A stretch of DNA of 32,984 nt, from contig JALRKF010000028.1 in NCBI GenBank assembly GCA_023254905.1, positions 1-32,984 of the forward strand, in the 5' to 3' direction. The translations under genes and the position numbers were made by a program. Each line of letters starts with the position of its first letter. The first letter of the stretch is position 1. Positions 8,782 to 17,190 of the stretch are shown here, piece after piece. The notes beneath the pieces are model-generated. The model saw only the letters and a program-made list of their open reading frames with translations, was not told the DNA's origin and searched no databases. Source of the stretch: Crocinitomicaceae bacterium (GTDB lineage Bacteria; Bacteroidota; Bacteroidia; Flavobacteriales_D; Crocinitomicaceae).

Positions 8782-9191
8782 GTGAGGGAAATCAGAGCCT
8801 CAATTGACAAGCAGCACATCTGATTGCAGTTGGAATGAAAAGAATAATCTACTTCCGTCAAGTTGATCACATATCCTTTCATAGACATGCCATTATCAAT
8901 TGAGTTCTAAGAATCGATGGTTTCAGTCGCGAGATGACTTCAAGGAGATCACCAACCCTTCTGGCCGCAAATTTAAAGTCATTTTATTGATTATCAATGA
9001 AGTTAAGCAGGCAGTTATCCACATTAATTTTCTCTTAACAAGAAGCATTTTGAGCACAAAAATAATAATCGATAATTATTGCTGTCTAATTCTAGTAAGT
9101 GCCTTATTTATAGCGATAATTTTCAAGTTTAAAGAATGGAAAAATCAAAAAAAATATGGTATTGACTGATAAGAAATTTAATCTTTTGTTA
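8782..9191. other. Gene-poor intergenic stretch with one DnaA-box 9-mer
   Basis: About 410 bases without a convincing gene, upstream of the lamin-tail protein and downstream of the OmpA/TPR gene's terminator. A TTG-initiated frame (8900-9169, 89 codons, with a hydrophobic stretch near its end) is open but resembles nothing I recognise and is probably chance. The stretch holds a perfect DnaA-box sequence at 9015-9023 and a small inverted repeat (AATAAT, spacer CGATA, ATTATT) near 9064-9080. Control sequences for the downstream minus-strand gene presumably lie here, but I see no clean promoter. Confidence 0.5.
9015..9023 (+). promoter_or_regulatory. DnaA-box consensus 9-mer
   Basis: TTATCCACA is an exact match to the bacterial DnaA-box consensus. 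It stands alone in its neighbourhood, without a cluster or a dnaA gene, so it is not evidence for an origin. Confidence 0.35.
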
Positions 9192-9222
9192 ACAAAAAAG
9201 CCCGACCAATTGGCCGGGCTTT
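9192..9222 (-). terminator. Rho-independent terminator of the OmpA/TPR lipoprotein gene
   Basis: AGCCCGACC, loop AATT, GGCCGGGCT forms a 9-pair stem with one mismatch (9199-9220). On the minus strand it is followed by a run of six T. It lies 19 bases beyond the minus-strand stop at 9241. Confidence 0.85.
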
Positions 9223-9240
9223 CAATGAATTAGAATCTAA

Positions 9241-10938
9241 TTATTTTACAATCGCTGTGAAAGATGCATCCTCGAACCACTTCAAGAATTCTCTATCTTT
9301 CGATGCTTTTGTTTTCAATGATGAGTCAATTCCAAATGACATCTTAAGGTTGCTAATTACACCTTCTGCCTTATCTTGGCGTGCTGAAGCTACAGCCTTG
9401 AGATAATAAGCGTGAGCTGACTCGTCATTTGCTGCCTCAACTGTATTGGCTCCATCTGCTGCAGAACCTGCTAACAATTGTGCTAGTCCTTTATTAAAAC
9501 ATGCTTCATTAAAACTTCCAATAGCTGCATCATAGTCACCGTTCTGGATATGAAGTATGCCTTTATTGTAGCTAACCTCAGATCCAGCGCCATTGGCTTG
9601 GTTCAAAAGCTCCATTGCTTTCACTCTATCTCCCTCAACTCCAGCTACCGCCCCAAGATTGTTCTTGGAAATTACATTATCCTCAACACCATTTGCTTTT
9701 TCAAACTTAGCCTTCGCCTCAGCAACTCTATTTAATTCATACAGTGCAGCTCCTGTGTTATTCGAAACGCGAGCATCATCATCACCGAATCGTCCTTCAG
9801 TATGCTCGTAGATTCTTAGTTTTTCATTTAAATCCTCTGAAAGTGTAGCTGTGTACATTAGTTCTTCCAAATTTAAAGTGTCTGGTTTTGATACAGATAG
9901 CGACTTTAACTCTTCGTCAGAAAAACCAATCTTGTCGTAATTCACAACGATTTCAGCACGACGTAGTGAAGGGAAAACATCTTTATCAAGTTCTTTGAAA
10001 AGCATCGCAAGGTCTTTTGCGTCGGCTTCTGCTTGGTCCGGATTTTCTTCTCTTTGGATTGTTCTAATTACTAAATCTTGATCGGCTTGCTCCATTGAAG
10101 ATGCTTTCACTGCTTTTTCAAATCCAGAGAAATCCTCTCCTGATCCTGTCAATTTATATGTTGCTTCAACTTGAGCAGTATCATTCTTAGCGTTCTTTGC
10201 CACCTTCATTGCAGCTTCCATCGCAGACTTTGCTCTGTTGTCAGACAACTCGCTGTTACTCTCAGCTCCCCCTTCTGGAGATGCATATCCAGTAATTTGA
10301 ATAGATTTAATTTCAATTCTAGGGTTTGTTTGAGCAACCACCAAGAAAGAATCTAATGCCGCTATATCAGCATCTTTCATTTCAGCTGATTTCACATTAT
10401 ATTTACCCTTATCGTAGTTAATCTGAGCGTCGAAAGTATGTTGAGTAACTCTTCTAAAGTTATCAGTTGCATATACAACCTTGAAATCTTTATTTACTAA
10501 AAGTGGGGTGATAATTGTAGCGTCAGCAATTTTTGTTCTTTCAATTTCACCTTTCTCTTTTGTTCCTTTGTAGATTTTTCCAGTCACATCTAATGAAGAA
10601 GCTTCCATTGATGGCGCATAGGCAACAATGTCCGTGTAAGTTACCGTTCCACCAGCTTTGTACTGAACAACTGAACCGTTTCCTGTAGCTTTTTCACCTT
10701 GAACTGTGATTGATTTTAAAGGAGTGTCTCCTATCATTGGCGTAATCTCTGCAGAAGCTTTTTTATTTATCCCTTTCTCTGGGAAAACTATGTCTACTTT
10801 CACAGCAACTGAATCTCCGTGCATCTCTAATGGATCGGGAGTTACCTCGTATTGTACATCTTTTAGTAACTGACATCCTGTTGTAACAGATACTGCAAGC
10901 ACTAACATTGATAATACTTTGATACTTTTCTTTCTCAT
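9241..10938 (-). CDS. OmpA-like and TPR-containing lipoprotein
   Basis: A 565-residue envelope lipoprotein with a signal peptide ending in VTTGC (lipidated Cys22). Residues about 30-150 form a beta-rich N-terminal region. An OmpA-like part follows at about 165-330 (IEIKSIQITGYASPEGGAES then LSDNRAKSAMEAA), with the peptidoglycan-binding pattern of a TGYAS strand and an NRA helix. The C-terminal half (about 350-545) has TPR-like helices, for example NNTGAALYELNRVAEAKAKF and YNKGILHIQNGDYDAAIGSF. OmpA plus TPR combinations occur in envelope and T9SS accessory proteins such as PorE, but there the OmpA domain is C-terminal, so I do not assign that name. It is a single-gene unit with its own terminator. 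Confidence 0.72.
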   Translation of the reverse strand: MRKKSIKVLSMLVLAVSVTTGCQLLKDVQYEVTPDPLEMHGDSVAVKVDIVFPEKGINKKASAEITPMIGDTPLKSITVQGEKATGNGSVVQYKAGGTVTYTDIVAYAPSMEASSLDVTGKIYKGTKEKGEIERTKIADATIITPLLVNKDFKVVYATDNFRRVTQHTFDAQINYDKGKYNVKSAEMKDADIAALDSFLVVAQTNPRIEIKSIQITGYASPEGGAESNSELSDNRAKSAMEAAMKVAKNAKNDTAQVEATYKLTGSGEDFSGFEKAVKASSMEQADQDLVIRTIQREENPDQAEADAKDLAMLFKELDKDVFPSLRRAEIVVNYDKIGFSDEELKSLSVSKPDTLNLEELMYTATLSEDLNEKLRIYEHTEGRFGDDDARVSNNTGAALYELNRVAEAKAKFEKANGVEDNVISKNNLGAVAGVEGDRVKAMELLNQANGAGSEVSYNKGILHIQNGDYDAAIGSFNEACFNKGLAQLLAGSAADGANTVEAANDESAHAYYLKAVASARQDKAEGVISNLKMSFGIDSSLKTKASKDREFLKWFEDASFTAIVK

Positions 10939-11017
10939 AATAGTTAATATACTAATTCAAATTTCAGTGCAATAATACACAAAATTTTACTAATTAAACC
11001 CAGTGCAAAAGGATTAT

Positions 11018-11530
11018 TTATTTAGAGTGTATTCGTCCAGTAATACGTTCTATATTCCGTTCACCCTTGAATTCTTTCCACATCGAACAAATTGATTTTT
11101 TGCTCACCGGATGTATGTAATTCGGAGCAATTTCATTCAATGGTTTGAGAACAAAGTTTCGATTGTTTATTTCCGGGTGAGGAATTTTAAGGAGTTCTTC
11201 AAGTATTACTTGATCATCATAAAACAAAATATCAATATCTAATGGCCTTGATTCATAGCCTTTATTCAAATCAGGCCTAGATCTGCCGCGTTTACTTTCT
11301 AATTCCTGACAGTATTCTAAAAGTTCCAAGGGCTCTAAATTTGTTTTACCGAGTAGACACAAGTTTAGGAAGTCTTGTTCTGCAATCATTTCGAATGGTG
11401 GAGTTTCATAAACGGATGATATCTTTTTTATCGTAATTACAGATTCCAAAGCATTTAGGGCACCTTGAAGGTGCTCAAATCGATCTCCAAGATTTGAACC
11501 AAGAGCCAAAATTACTATTGAATCGGCCAT
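11018..11530 (-). CDS. folK: 2-amino-4-hydroxy-6-hydroxymethyldihydropteridine pyrophosphokinase
   Basis: A 170-residue HPPK that transfers pyrophosphate from ATP to hydroxymethyl-dihydropterin in folate synthesis. The N-terminal ALGSNLGDRFEHLQGAL, the YETPPF substrate segment and the metal-binding signature SRPLDIDILFYDD (two essential aspartates) followed by IPHPEINNRNFVL are all present. The gene overlaps the end of gldD by 16 bases and is the last member of the mutY-ssb-gldE-gldD-folK run. Confidence 0.95.
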   Translation of the reverse strand: MADSIVILALGSNLGDRFEHLQGALNALESVITIKKISSVYETPPFEMIAEQDFLNLCLLGKTNLEPLELLEYCQELESKRGRSRPDLNKGYESRPLDIDILFYDDQVILEELLKIPHPEINNRNFVLKPLNEIAPNYIHPVSKKSICSMWKEFKGERNIERITGRIHSK

Positions 11531-12090
11531 TTGAATGTGGTAAGCAGAGTGTCTAGATCTCTCTTCAAATAGTCTAGAGAAGGTTTCAGAGAGTCATAAT
11601 TAGGACGGCTATTAAACAAAATCTCTGCATAAATGAATTTTTCTAAACTGTCAGTAAGATAAAATTGGAAGGGTGTCGCTACGTCTCCCTCTAATTCGAA
11701 TACTGTACCAAAAACACGATCATTTTCGCGAATGATCTTTTTGTCTCTAATATTTGTTGCTTTTACTTGATGCATTTCAACTTCATCAATGGAGTTATTG
11801 ATGTAGAATGATACAGGTTCAATCATATTTATGTATCGAAAAAATAAAGTGCCGTTAAGTTTACCAAGTTGGATTCTTCTATGGCAGTTGATTTCCTCAT
11901 TTTCAATCGGTGCTTTCTCAACTGAATAGTTAGTGTTCAATTTGAAAATATATCCACATTCATCTTTATGATCAATATATGAGGGTTCAGGCAATTCCAG
12001 GCGAAGATACGTTGGTGGCTTCGGAATCAATTGCTCCTCATCGCATGAAAATAGAATAACCAAGATCAGGAAATAAAATATTTTACGCAT
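11515..12090 (-). CDS. gldD: Gliding motility lipoprotein GldD
   Basis: A 191-residue lipoprotein with signal and lipobox MRKIFYFLILVILFSC (Cys16). Typical GldD features are the early PKPPTYLRLELPEPSY segment, a mid-region CHRRIQLGKLNGTLFFRY and the C-terminal tail FNSRPNYDSLKPSLDYL, close to family length. GldD is a core gliding lipoprotein of Bacteroidota of unknown biochemical function. It lies 14 bases downstream of gldE and overlaps folK by 16 bases, so translation is probably coupled. The pairing gldE-gldD is the order known from gliding Flavobacteria. Confidence 0.9.
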   Translation of the reverse strand: MRKIFYFLILVILFSCDEEQLIPKPPTYLRLELPEPSYIDHKDECGYIFKLNTNYSVEKAPIENEEINCHRRIQLGKLNGTLFFRYINMIEPVSFYINNSIDEVEMHQVKATNIRDKKIIRENDRVFGTVFELEGDVATPFQFYLTDSLEKFIYAEILFNSRPNYDSLKPSLDYLKRDLDTLLTTFKWPIQ

Positions 12091-12104
12091 TGTAATTCTC
12101 TAAT

Positions 12105-13439
12105 TTAGTTCGGCTGAATAATGACCTTGACCATTTTAATTCTCCGTTTATCGCTTGATTCGACAATAAATTTATACCTACCGGCTTCAATAAACTCATT
12201 GTTCATCAAAATTCTTCCAGCATTTTCAATAATAAATCCACCAATCGTGTCAGCGTTTGGTGTCTCAATTTCTAGATCCTTTTCATCAATACTCAGAACC
12301 TTGTAAAAATCTACAAGAGAGGTACGCCCTTCAAATAAATACGAATCATCATCGATCTTGGTGTAGATTATCTCATCATCGTCAAATTCATCTGTGATAT
12401 CTCCCACAATTTCCTCTAATACATCCTCTAAAGTGACTATTCCACTGGTTCCTCCATATTCATCAACGACAAAAGCGATATGAATTTTTTTGTCTTGGAA
12501 CTCTTTTAATAGATCATCGATTTTTTTATTTTCCGTCACAAAGAATGGCTTTCTGATCAATGTCAACCAGTCTGAGAAAGTATTATCATTTATGTGTGGT
12601 AAAAGATCTTTGATGAAAAGCACACCGACAATATTATCGAATGTTTCTCGGTAGATTGGTATTCTCGAATGTCCACATTCAAGAATTATTTCCATCACAT
12701 TATTGAGATCTAATGATTCTTCAATTGCGTGAACATCCACTCGAGATTTCATGATTTGACTTACTTCTGTATTCCCAAATCTTACGATTCCTTCGAGTAT
12801 TTTATGCTCTTCGTCCGTGTCGCTATCCTCTCTGGTAAGTGCTAGGGCGTGCTCAAGTTCATCAGATGAAATTTTAATTTTGCCCCTCTTCCCAATTCTT
12901 TGAATGAACCCCGTACCTTTCACCAGTCCTGCAGATATCCAAGAGACGGGTGGTATACGATTGAGGTAGTAAAGAGGTGCCCCCATGAAAACCGAGAATT
13001 TTGAGGCATTTTTTGTTGCGTAAATCTTGGGTATAACTTCACCGAACAAGAGGATGATAAGCGTAATTAGAATTACTTCAATAAGAAAATGTACTGCTTC
13101 GTTGCCATGTCTTGGATAAATATCGTTAAGAACATAACTTGAAAGTATTACTATGGCAACATTTACAAAATTATTTATCACCAGTATCGTCGCTAGTAAA
13201 CCCTTCGGCCTTTCGATCAAATAGTTAACGAAGTAGGTTTTCTTTTCTTTCTCTACTTTAAACTCCTCTTTCTCAGAGGGAGATAAAGAAAAAAAAGCTG
13301 CCTCAGAACCAGAGATAAGGCCTGAGGTTAAAAGCAATATTGCAAGCACTATTAATGAGATAATAATGCTGGGATCTGAAATTCCTGCGGTGTACGCCCA
13401 TTCTGAGGGCTCGATACTCGGAGGTTCTAATAAATTCAT
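12105..13439 (-). CDS. gldE: Gliding motility-associated membrane protein GldE (CNNM/CorC type)
   Basis: A 444-residue membrane protein of the CNNM/HlyC-CorC group. A DUF21 region with three to four membrane segments (about 25-50, 85-110 and 120-142) includes the typical SGLISGSEAAFFSLSPSE and FGEVIPKIYATKNA motifs. Two CBS-like domains follow at about 205-330 (EIILECGHSRIPIYRETFD and AFVVDEYGGTSGIVTLEDV), then a CorC_HlyC C-terminal domain (about 350-440). Members of this group have been linked to divalent-cation handling; GldE is named from its partnership with GldD. Located between ssb and gldD. Confidence 0.9.
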   Translation of the reverse strand: MNLLEPPSIEPSEWAYTAGISDPSIIISLIVLAILLLTSGLISGSEAAFFSLSPSEKEEFKVEKEKKTYFVNYLIERPKGLLATILVINNFVNVAIVILSSYVLNDIYPRHGNEAVHFLIEVILITLIILLFGEVIPKIYATKNASKFSVFMGAPLYYLNRIPPVSWISAGLVKGTGFIQRIGKRGKIKISSDELEHALALTREDSDTDEEHKILEGIVRFGNTEVSQIMKSRVDVHAIEESLDLNNVMEIILECGHSRIPIYRETFDNIVGVLFIKDLLPHINDNTFSDWLTLIRKPFFVTENKKIDDLLKEFQDKKIHIAFVVDEYGGTSGIVTLEDVLEEIVGDITDEFDDDEIIYTKIDDDSYLFEGRTSLVDFYKVLSIDEKDLEIETPNADTIGGFIIENAGRILMNNEFIEAGRYKFIVESSDKRRIKMVKVIIQPN

Positions 13440-13448
13440 AGTAGTAAA

Positions 13449-13895
13449 TTAGAACGGGAGATCGTCTTCATCCTTATTCATGATGTCATCTACCTTCGAA
13501 GGTGCATCAGGAGTTCCAGTAGAGTCGTAAGGATTTTTTTCTGTTCGAGTTTCCCTATCAGGTCTTGATAAAATCGTTAACTCGTCACCTATGACTTCCG
13601 TAGTGTATCGTGTGTTACCCTCCTTATCCTGCCAAGAGCGCTTTTTAAGTTTACCTTCAATGTAAATTTTTGTTCCCTTTCGGACATATTTTTCTACTAT
13701 TTCTGCAAGGCCCCTCCAAACTACTATATCATGCCAGTCAGTAATCTCTCTTCTTTCGCCGGTATTTTTGTCATTGTAGCTCTCGGATGTCGCTAGCGGA
13801 AAATTCGCTACCGTGGCTCCATTATCGAGATGCCTCACTTCAGGATCTTTACCCAAATTTCCAATGAGTATGACTTTATTTACGCTTCCTGCCAT
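13449..13895 (-). CDS. ssb: Single-stranded DNA-binding protein
   Basis: A 148-residue SSB. The OB-fold begins [19 protein letters not shown] and continues through [19 protein letters not shown] and [16 protein letters not shown], the hallmark of bacterial SSB. A disordered linker leads to the acidic tip DEDDLPF that recruits partner proteins. The gene is 9 bases upstream of gldE and follows mutY on the same strand. Compare the DUF3127 protein at 24223-24612, which has an identical last five residues. Confidence 0.96.
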   Translation of the reverse strand: MAGSVNKVILIGNLGKDPEVRHLDNGATVANFPLATSESYNDKNTGERREITDWHDIVVWRGLAEIVEKYVRKGTKIYIEGKLKKRSWQDKEGNTRYTTEVIGDELTILSRPDRETRTEKNPYDSTGTPDAPSKVDDIMNKDEDDLPF

Positions 13896-13937
13896 TTTAA
13901 ATAGACTTTTCTTTAAATTAAAATTACAAAAATAATA

Positions 13938-14948
13938 TCAGAGATCGACATCTTCAAGGTACCTATCTATTAGTCTTGGCAATGGATATTTCTCAAGTTC
14001 ACCGTGAGGTATTTTTATCAGTTCTCTGCGTTCGAAAAGTTTTGGCAGTGCTGACATTTTATAAAAAGTAGCGTGTATCCTTCGATGACTTAAATTATGC
14101 TTTGTGCGATATTCTTGTTCGATGTAGATTTTTTTTAGTTGGCTAGGAAGCTCCATAGATTTGGTTTCCAAGAGTGGAAATTGGAACATGTTTTTCCAAA
14201 TCCCATCATGTCTTTTTTCTAAGATTAAACCATTGTCATCAGAGACCACGATAAAATGAAAAAATAGGTCTTGAATTTTTAGTTTTTTCGATTTAACGGG
14301 TCTTTCATTTATTGTTTTATTCGCAATTGCAAGACACATATTATTAACAGGACAAGCTTCACATTTAGGTCTTGATGGTTTACATATCATCGCTCCTAAT
14401 TCCATAATTGCTTGGTTGTGTTCTGCAGGGCTCGTTTTGCTTATTAATTCGTTTGCCAGAGCAGAAAATCTTTTTTGTCCTCTCGATAAATCTATCGGAT
14501 CATCAATATCAAATACTCTGCTAAGAACTCTGTAAACATTCCCGTCTACGACACCTCGCGCTTCACCAAATGCAAAACTCGAAATCGCAGCTGCGGTATA
14601 CTCACCAACACCTTTTAATTTCAATATATCATTGTAATTATCAGGAAAGACTCCGTTGAAGTCATTGACTATTTGATTCGCTGCGAAATACAAATTCCGT
14701 GCTCTTGAATAATATCCCAATCCCTGCCAGAGATTCAAAATATCTTGTTCATTTGCTTCAGCAAGCATTCTTAGATCAGGAAAACTTGAAATAAACCGAT
14801 CATAATAGGCCAAGCCCTGATCAACTTTAGTTTGTTGAAGGATTATCTCAGATAACCATATTTTGTAGGGATCTTTTGTTTTTCTCCAGGGAAGTTCTCG
14901 AGAATTTAATCTATACCAATTACGTATTTGCAGAGAAAAATCGGCCAT
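13938..14948 (-). CDS. mutY: A/G-specific adenine glycosylase MutY
   Basis: A 336-residue base-excision repair enzyme that removes adenine mispaired with 8-oxoguanine. The catalytic Glu34 sits in SEIILQQTKV, the helix-hairpin-helix is LKGVGEYTAAAI, and the catalytic Asp135 is in GVVDGNVYRV. The iron-sulphur cluster ligands are Cys189, Cys196, Cys199 and Cys205 (spacing 6-2-5). The C-terminal third has the NUDIX-like domain that reads 8-oxoG. It is the first gene of the minus-strand operon and is divergent from the HU gene, with about 100 bases between the starts. Confidence 0.96.
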   Translation of the reverse strand: MADFSLQIRNWYRLNSRELPWRKTKDPYKIWLSEIILQQTKVDQGLAYYDRFISSFPDLRMLAEANEQDILNLWQGLGYYSRARNLYFAANQIVNDFNGVFPDNYNDILKLKGVGEYTAAAISSFAFGEARGVVDGNVYRVLSRVFDIDDPIDLSRGQKRFSALANELISKTSPAEHNQAIMELGAMICKPSRPKCEACPVNNMCLAIANKTINERPVKSKKLKIQDLFFHFIVVSDDNGLILEKRHDGIWKNMFQFPLLETKSMELPSQLKKIYIEQEYRTKHNLSHRRIHATFYKMSALPKLFERRELIKIPHGELEKYPLPRLIDRYLEDVDL

Positions 14949-15006
14949 TGAAGAAAAAAAAATAAATTTATTTGGATAAAAGTAGTGCTTAAAAAAATCA
15001 TACCTC

Positions 15007-15014
15007 TAATTTTG
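15007..15014 (+). promoter_or_regulatory. Bacteroidota-type -7 box ahead of the HU/IHF gene
   Basis: TAATTTTG fits TAnnTTTG exactly, 38 bases before the ATG at 15052. No convincing -33 box is seen at the normal spacing. Confidence 0.45.
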
Positions 15015-15051
15015 CAATTCAAACTATTTAGAAACAAATAAATTTAGAACG

Positions 15052-15342
15052 ATGACAAAAGCAGATATAGTTGCGAACATTGCAGAAGACACTGGCCTTG
15101 AAAGAGTTGAGGTTTTGAAAGCAGTAGAATCTTTTATGAATTCAGTGAAAAGTTCTCTGGCGAATGGCGATAACGTTTATTTAAGAGGGTTTGGAAGTTT
15201 CATCGTTAAGGAGAGAGCCGAGAAGACAGGAAGAAATATTTCCAAGAATACTTCTATCATTATTCCCGCGCACAATGTTCCAGCTTTTAAACCTGCAAAA
15301 ACTTTTGTAGAGGAGGTTAAAACGAAGGTGGAAGTTAAATAG
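15052..15342 (+). CDS. HU/IHF-family DNA-binding protein
   Basis: A 96-residue nucleoid protein of the HU/IHF family. It starts MTKADIVANIAEDTGLERVE, continues with a helical dimer segment (VLKAVESFMNSVKSSL), the GFGSFIVKERAEKTGRN signature and the beta-arm core IPAHNVPAFKPAKTF, whose proline lies at the tip that intercalates into DNA in this family. It bends and compacts DNA as a dimer; HU and IHF cannot be separated from sequence alone. Located upstream of the small basic-protein gene and rng. Confidence 0.94.
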   Translation: MTKADIVANIAEDTGLERVEVLKAVESFMNSVKSSLANGDNVYLRGFGSFIVKERAEKTGRNISKNTSIIIPAHNVPAFKPAKTFVEEVKTKVEVK

Positions 15343-15377
15343 TTCTGAGCGAATTAGAACAAATCAAATTCGTTTAT

Positions 15378-15385
15378 TATCTTTG
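15378..15385 (+). promoter_or_regulatory. Bacteroidota-type -7 box ahead of the 30-residue basic protein
   Basis: TATCTTTG is an exact TAnnTTTG match in the 128-base gap after the HU/IHF gene, 86 bases upstream of the tiny gene. The same octamer precedes the tRNA-Leu gene in this window. Confidence 0.5.
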
Positions 15386-15470
15386 CACTCCTTTTATACA
15401 TAGGAAGTTAACTGCTTTGTGAAAAAAGGATAACAGACTGATAAAAAAGTTTAACTAAATATAAAGTATT

Positions 15471-15563
15471 ATGCCAAGTGGTAAGAAAAGAAAAAGACAT
15501 AAGATGTCTACGCACAAGCGTAAGAAGAGATTGAGAAAGAATCGTCACAAAAAGAAGAAATAA
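15471..15563 (+). CDS. 30-residue basic protein, AURKAIP1/COX24 (bS22/mS38)-like
   Basis: A very small gene, ATG at 15471 and TAA at 15561-15563, encoding 30 residues of which most are Lys, Arg or His. The core KRHKMSTHKRKKRLRKNRHK lines up with the COX24/AURKAIP1 domain (human-type core RRKMNHHKYRKLVKKTR): the KM pair, the HK pair and the spacing of basic residues agree. In that family the mitochondrial mS38 and mycobacterial bS22 members are ribosomal proteins near the decoding centre, so a ribosome-associated role is likely, by inference. It stands between the HU/IHF gene and rng, with its own promoter box upstream. It lacks a signal peptide. Confidence 0.8.
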   Translation: MPSGKKRKRHKMSTHKRKKRLRKNRHKKKK

Positions 15564-15601
15564 TCTAATCACTAAAATCGATGGTATTTTCGAATTAAGA
15601 A

Positions 15602-17188
15602 ATGATTCCGAAAATACCACACGATGAAAATCAAGCTTTTGTGGGTTTAGAATTAGTCGTAGATGCCCGAAAAAAAGGCATTTGGCTTGCATTACTCGAA
15701 GACGGAAAGCTTATTGAATTGCATGAGGAACGCGGCAAAAATGAATTTGCTGTTGGCGATATATATCTAGGGAAAGTACGAAAAGTTGTTCCTAGCCTAA
15801 ATGCCGCCTTTGTAGATGTGGGTTACGAGAAAGATGCATTTCTTCATTACCTGGATTTAGGACCTCAGTTCAATTCCCAAAATAAGTTTTCTAAGGATAC
15901 ACTTCGCGGTAAGCAAAATGTACCAGATCTCCTATATTTTAAGGGTGAAAAAGATATTCCTAAAGAGGGGAAAATTAATGATGTTATGTCTTCATCGCAA
16001 CCGATATTAGTTCAGGTTGCTAAAGAACCAATTTCATCGAAAGGACCAAGACTCTGTGCAGAGATTACTTTGGCAGGAAGATTTTTAGTGCTTGTGCCAT
16101 TTTCCAATAAGGTTTCTGTTTCGCAGAAGATAAAGGATTCAAAAGAGAAAGATCGTTTAAAGGAAATTTTGAACAGTATCAAGCCGAAAAATTTCGGAGT
16201 TATTATCAGAACGGTAGCAGCCAATAAGAAAATTGAGTTGCTCGACCAGGATTTGAAAAACCTTCTCGAGAAGTGGAAAAAAATGTATTCGAACTTAAAG
16301 GATGCAAAACCTCCAAATCGAGTTCTGGGTGAAATTGATAAAACGGCATCAATCTTGCGTGATTTATTAAATGCCGATTTCACTAACATCCACGTAAATG
16401 ATGCTGATCTCGCAGAAAATCTTAGAGATTATGTAAGCGGTATTGCTCCTGGTCGCGAGAAGATTGTCAAAAATTATGACGGAAAACTTCAAATGTTTGA
16501 GCGATTTGGGATAAATAAACAGATAAAAACTCTTTTCGGAAAGAAGGTCCCTCTTCCTAGCGGAGGTTACCTAATAATTGAGCATACTGAAGCAATGCAT
16601 GTCATTGATGTCAATAGCGGTAATCGCAAAGGTGCTGATGGCCAGGAGAGTAATGCACTTGCCACTAATATTGAAGCAGCAGAAGAAATTGCACGTGTTC
16701 TTCAATTAAGAGACATGGGAGGAATTATCTGTATCGACTTTATTGACATGCACGATAGGGCCAATAATAAGGCATTGCACGAGGCAGTGAAAAAGGCAAT
16801 GGCACGGGATCGCGCAAAGCATAATGTACTGGCTCCTTCTCGATTTGGAGTAGTAGAGATTACAAGACAACGAGTACGTCCAGAAACGGATATTAACACT
16901 TCAGAAACTTGCCCAACTTGCAATGGAACGGGTGATGTTCAGGCATCTATTCTTTTCGCAGAAGAAATTGAGTCAAACCTTGATTATCTAATGGTTGAAC
17001 GAAAAGAAAAAGAGGTAATGCTTCAAGTACATCCTTATTTAGAGTCCTATTTCAGGCGCGGTTTAATTTCAAAGCGATTTAAATGGTTTCTAAAATATAA
17101 GAAATGGATACGAGTGCAGGGAATATCGGCTTACCACCTATTACAGTATAATTTCGTTAATAAGAATCAAGAAGAAATTAAACTTTAG
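15602..17188 (+). CDS. rng: Ribonuclease G (RNase E/G family)
   Basis: A 528-residue endoribonuclease of the RNase E/G family, acting in rRNA maturation and mRNA turnover. The S1-like N-terminal part contains VGDIYLGKVRKVVPSLNAAF and VDVGYEKDAFLH. The catalytic magnesium-binding residues are Asp336 in HVIDVNSG and Asp379 in ICIDFIDM, and the zinc-link is Cys437 and Cys440 in CPTCNGTG. It lacks the long disordered RNase E scaffold, so rng is the better name. It starts 38 bases after the small basic-protein gene and is followed after 2 bases by recX. Confidence 0.93.
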   Translation: MIPKIPHDENQAFVGLELVVDARKKGIWLALLEDGKLIELHEERGKNEFAVGDIYLGKVRKVVPSLNAAFVDVGYEKDAFLHYLDLGPQFNSQNKFSKDTLRGKQNVPDLLYFKGEKDIPKEGKINDVMSSSQPILVQVAKEPISSKGPRLCAEITLAGRFLVLVPFSNKVSVSQKIKDSKEKDRLKEILNSIKPKNFGVIIRTVAANKKIELLDQDLKNLLEKWKKMYSNLKDAKPPNRVLGEIDKTASILRDLLNADFTNIHVNDADLAENLRDYVSGIAPGREKIVKNYDGKLQMFERFGINKQIKTLFGKKVPLPSGGYLIIEHTEAMHVIDVNSGNRKGADGQESNALATNIEAAEEIARVLQLRDMGGIICIDFIDMHDRANNKALHEAVKKAMARDRAKHNVLAPSRFGVVEITRQRVRPETDINTSETCPTCNGTGDVQASILFAEEIESNLDYLMVERKEKEVMLQVHPYLESYFRRGLISKRFKWFLKYKKWIRVQGISAYHLLQYNFVNKNQEEIKL

Positions 17189-17190
17189 GT

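Noticed and set aside
9064-9080. Small AT-rich inverted repeat near the DnaA-box
   Set aside because: A 6-pair AT stem of this kind arises often by chance in AT-rich DNA.
8900-9169. 89-codon plus-strand open frame starting at TTG
   Set aside because: No recognisable domain, ordinary AT-rich composition, start not supported, and it lies in a region that otherwise looks intergenic. Kept only as a note in the gap entry.
15343-15370. GTTCT/AGAAC inverted repeat after the HU/IHF gene
   Set aside because: A 5-pair stem with a long loop and no T-run; not convincing as a terminator.
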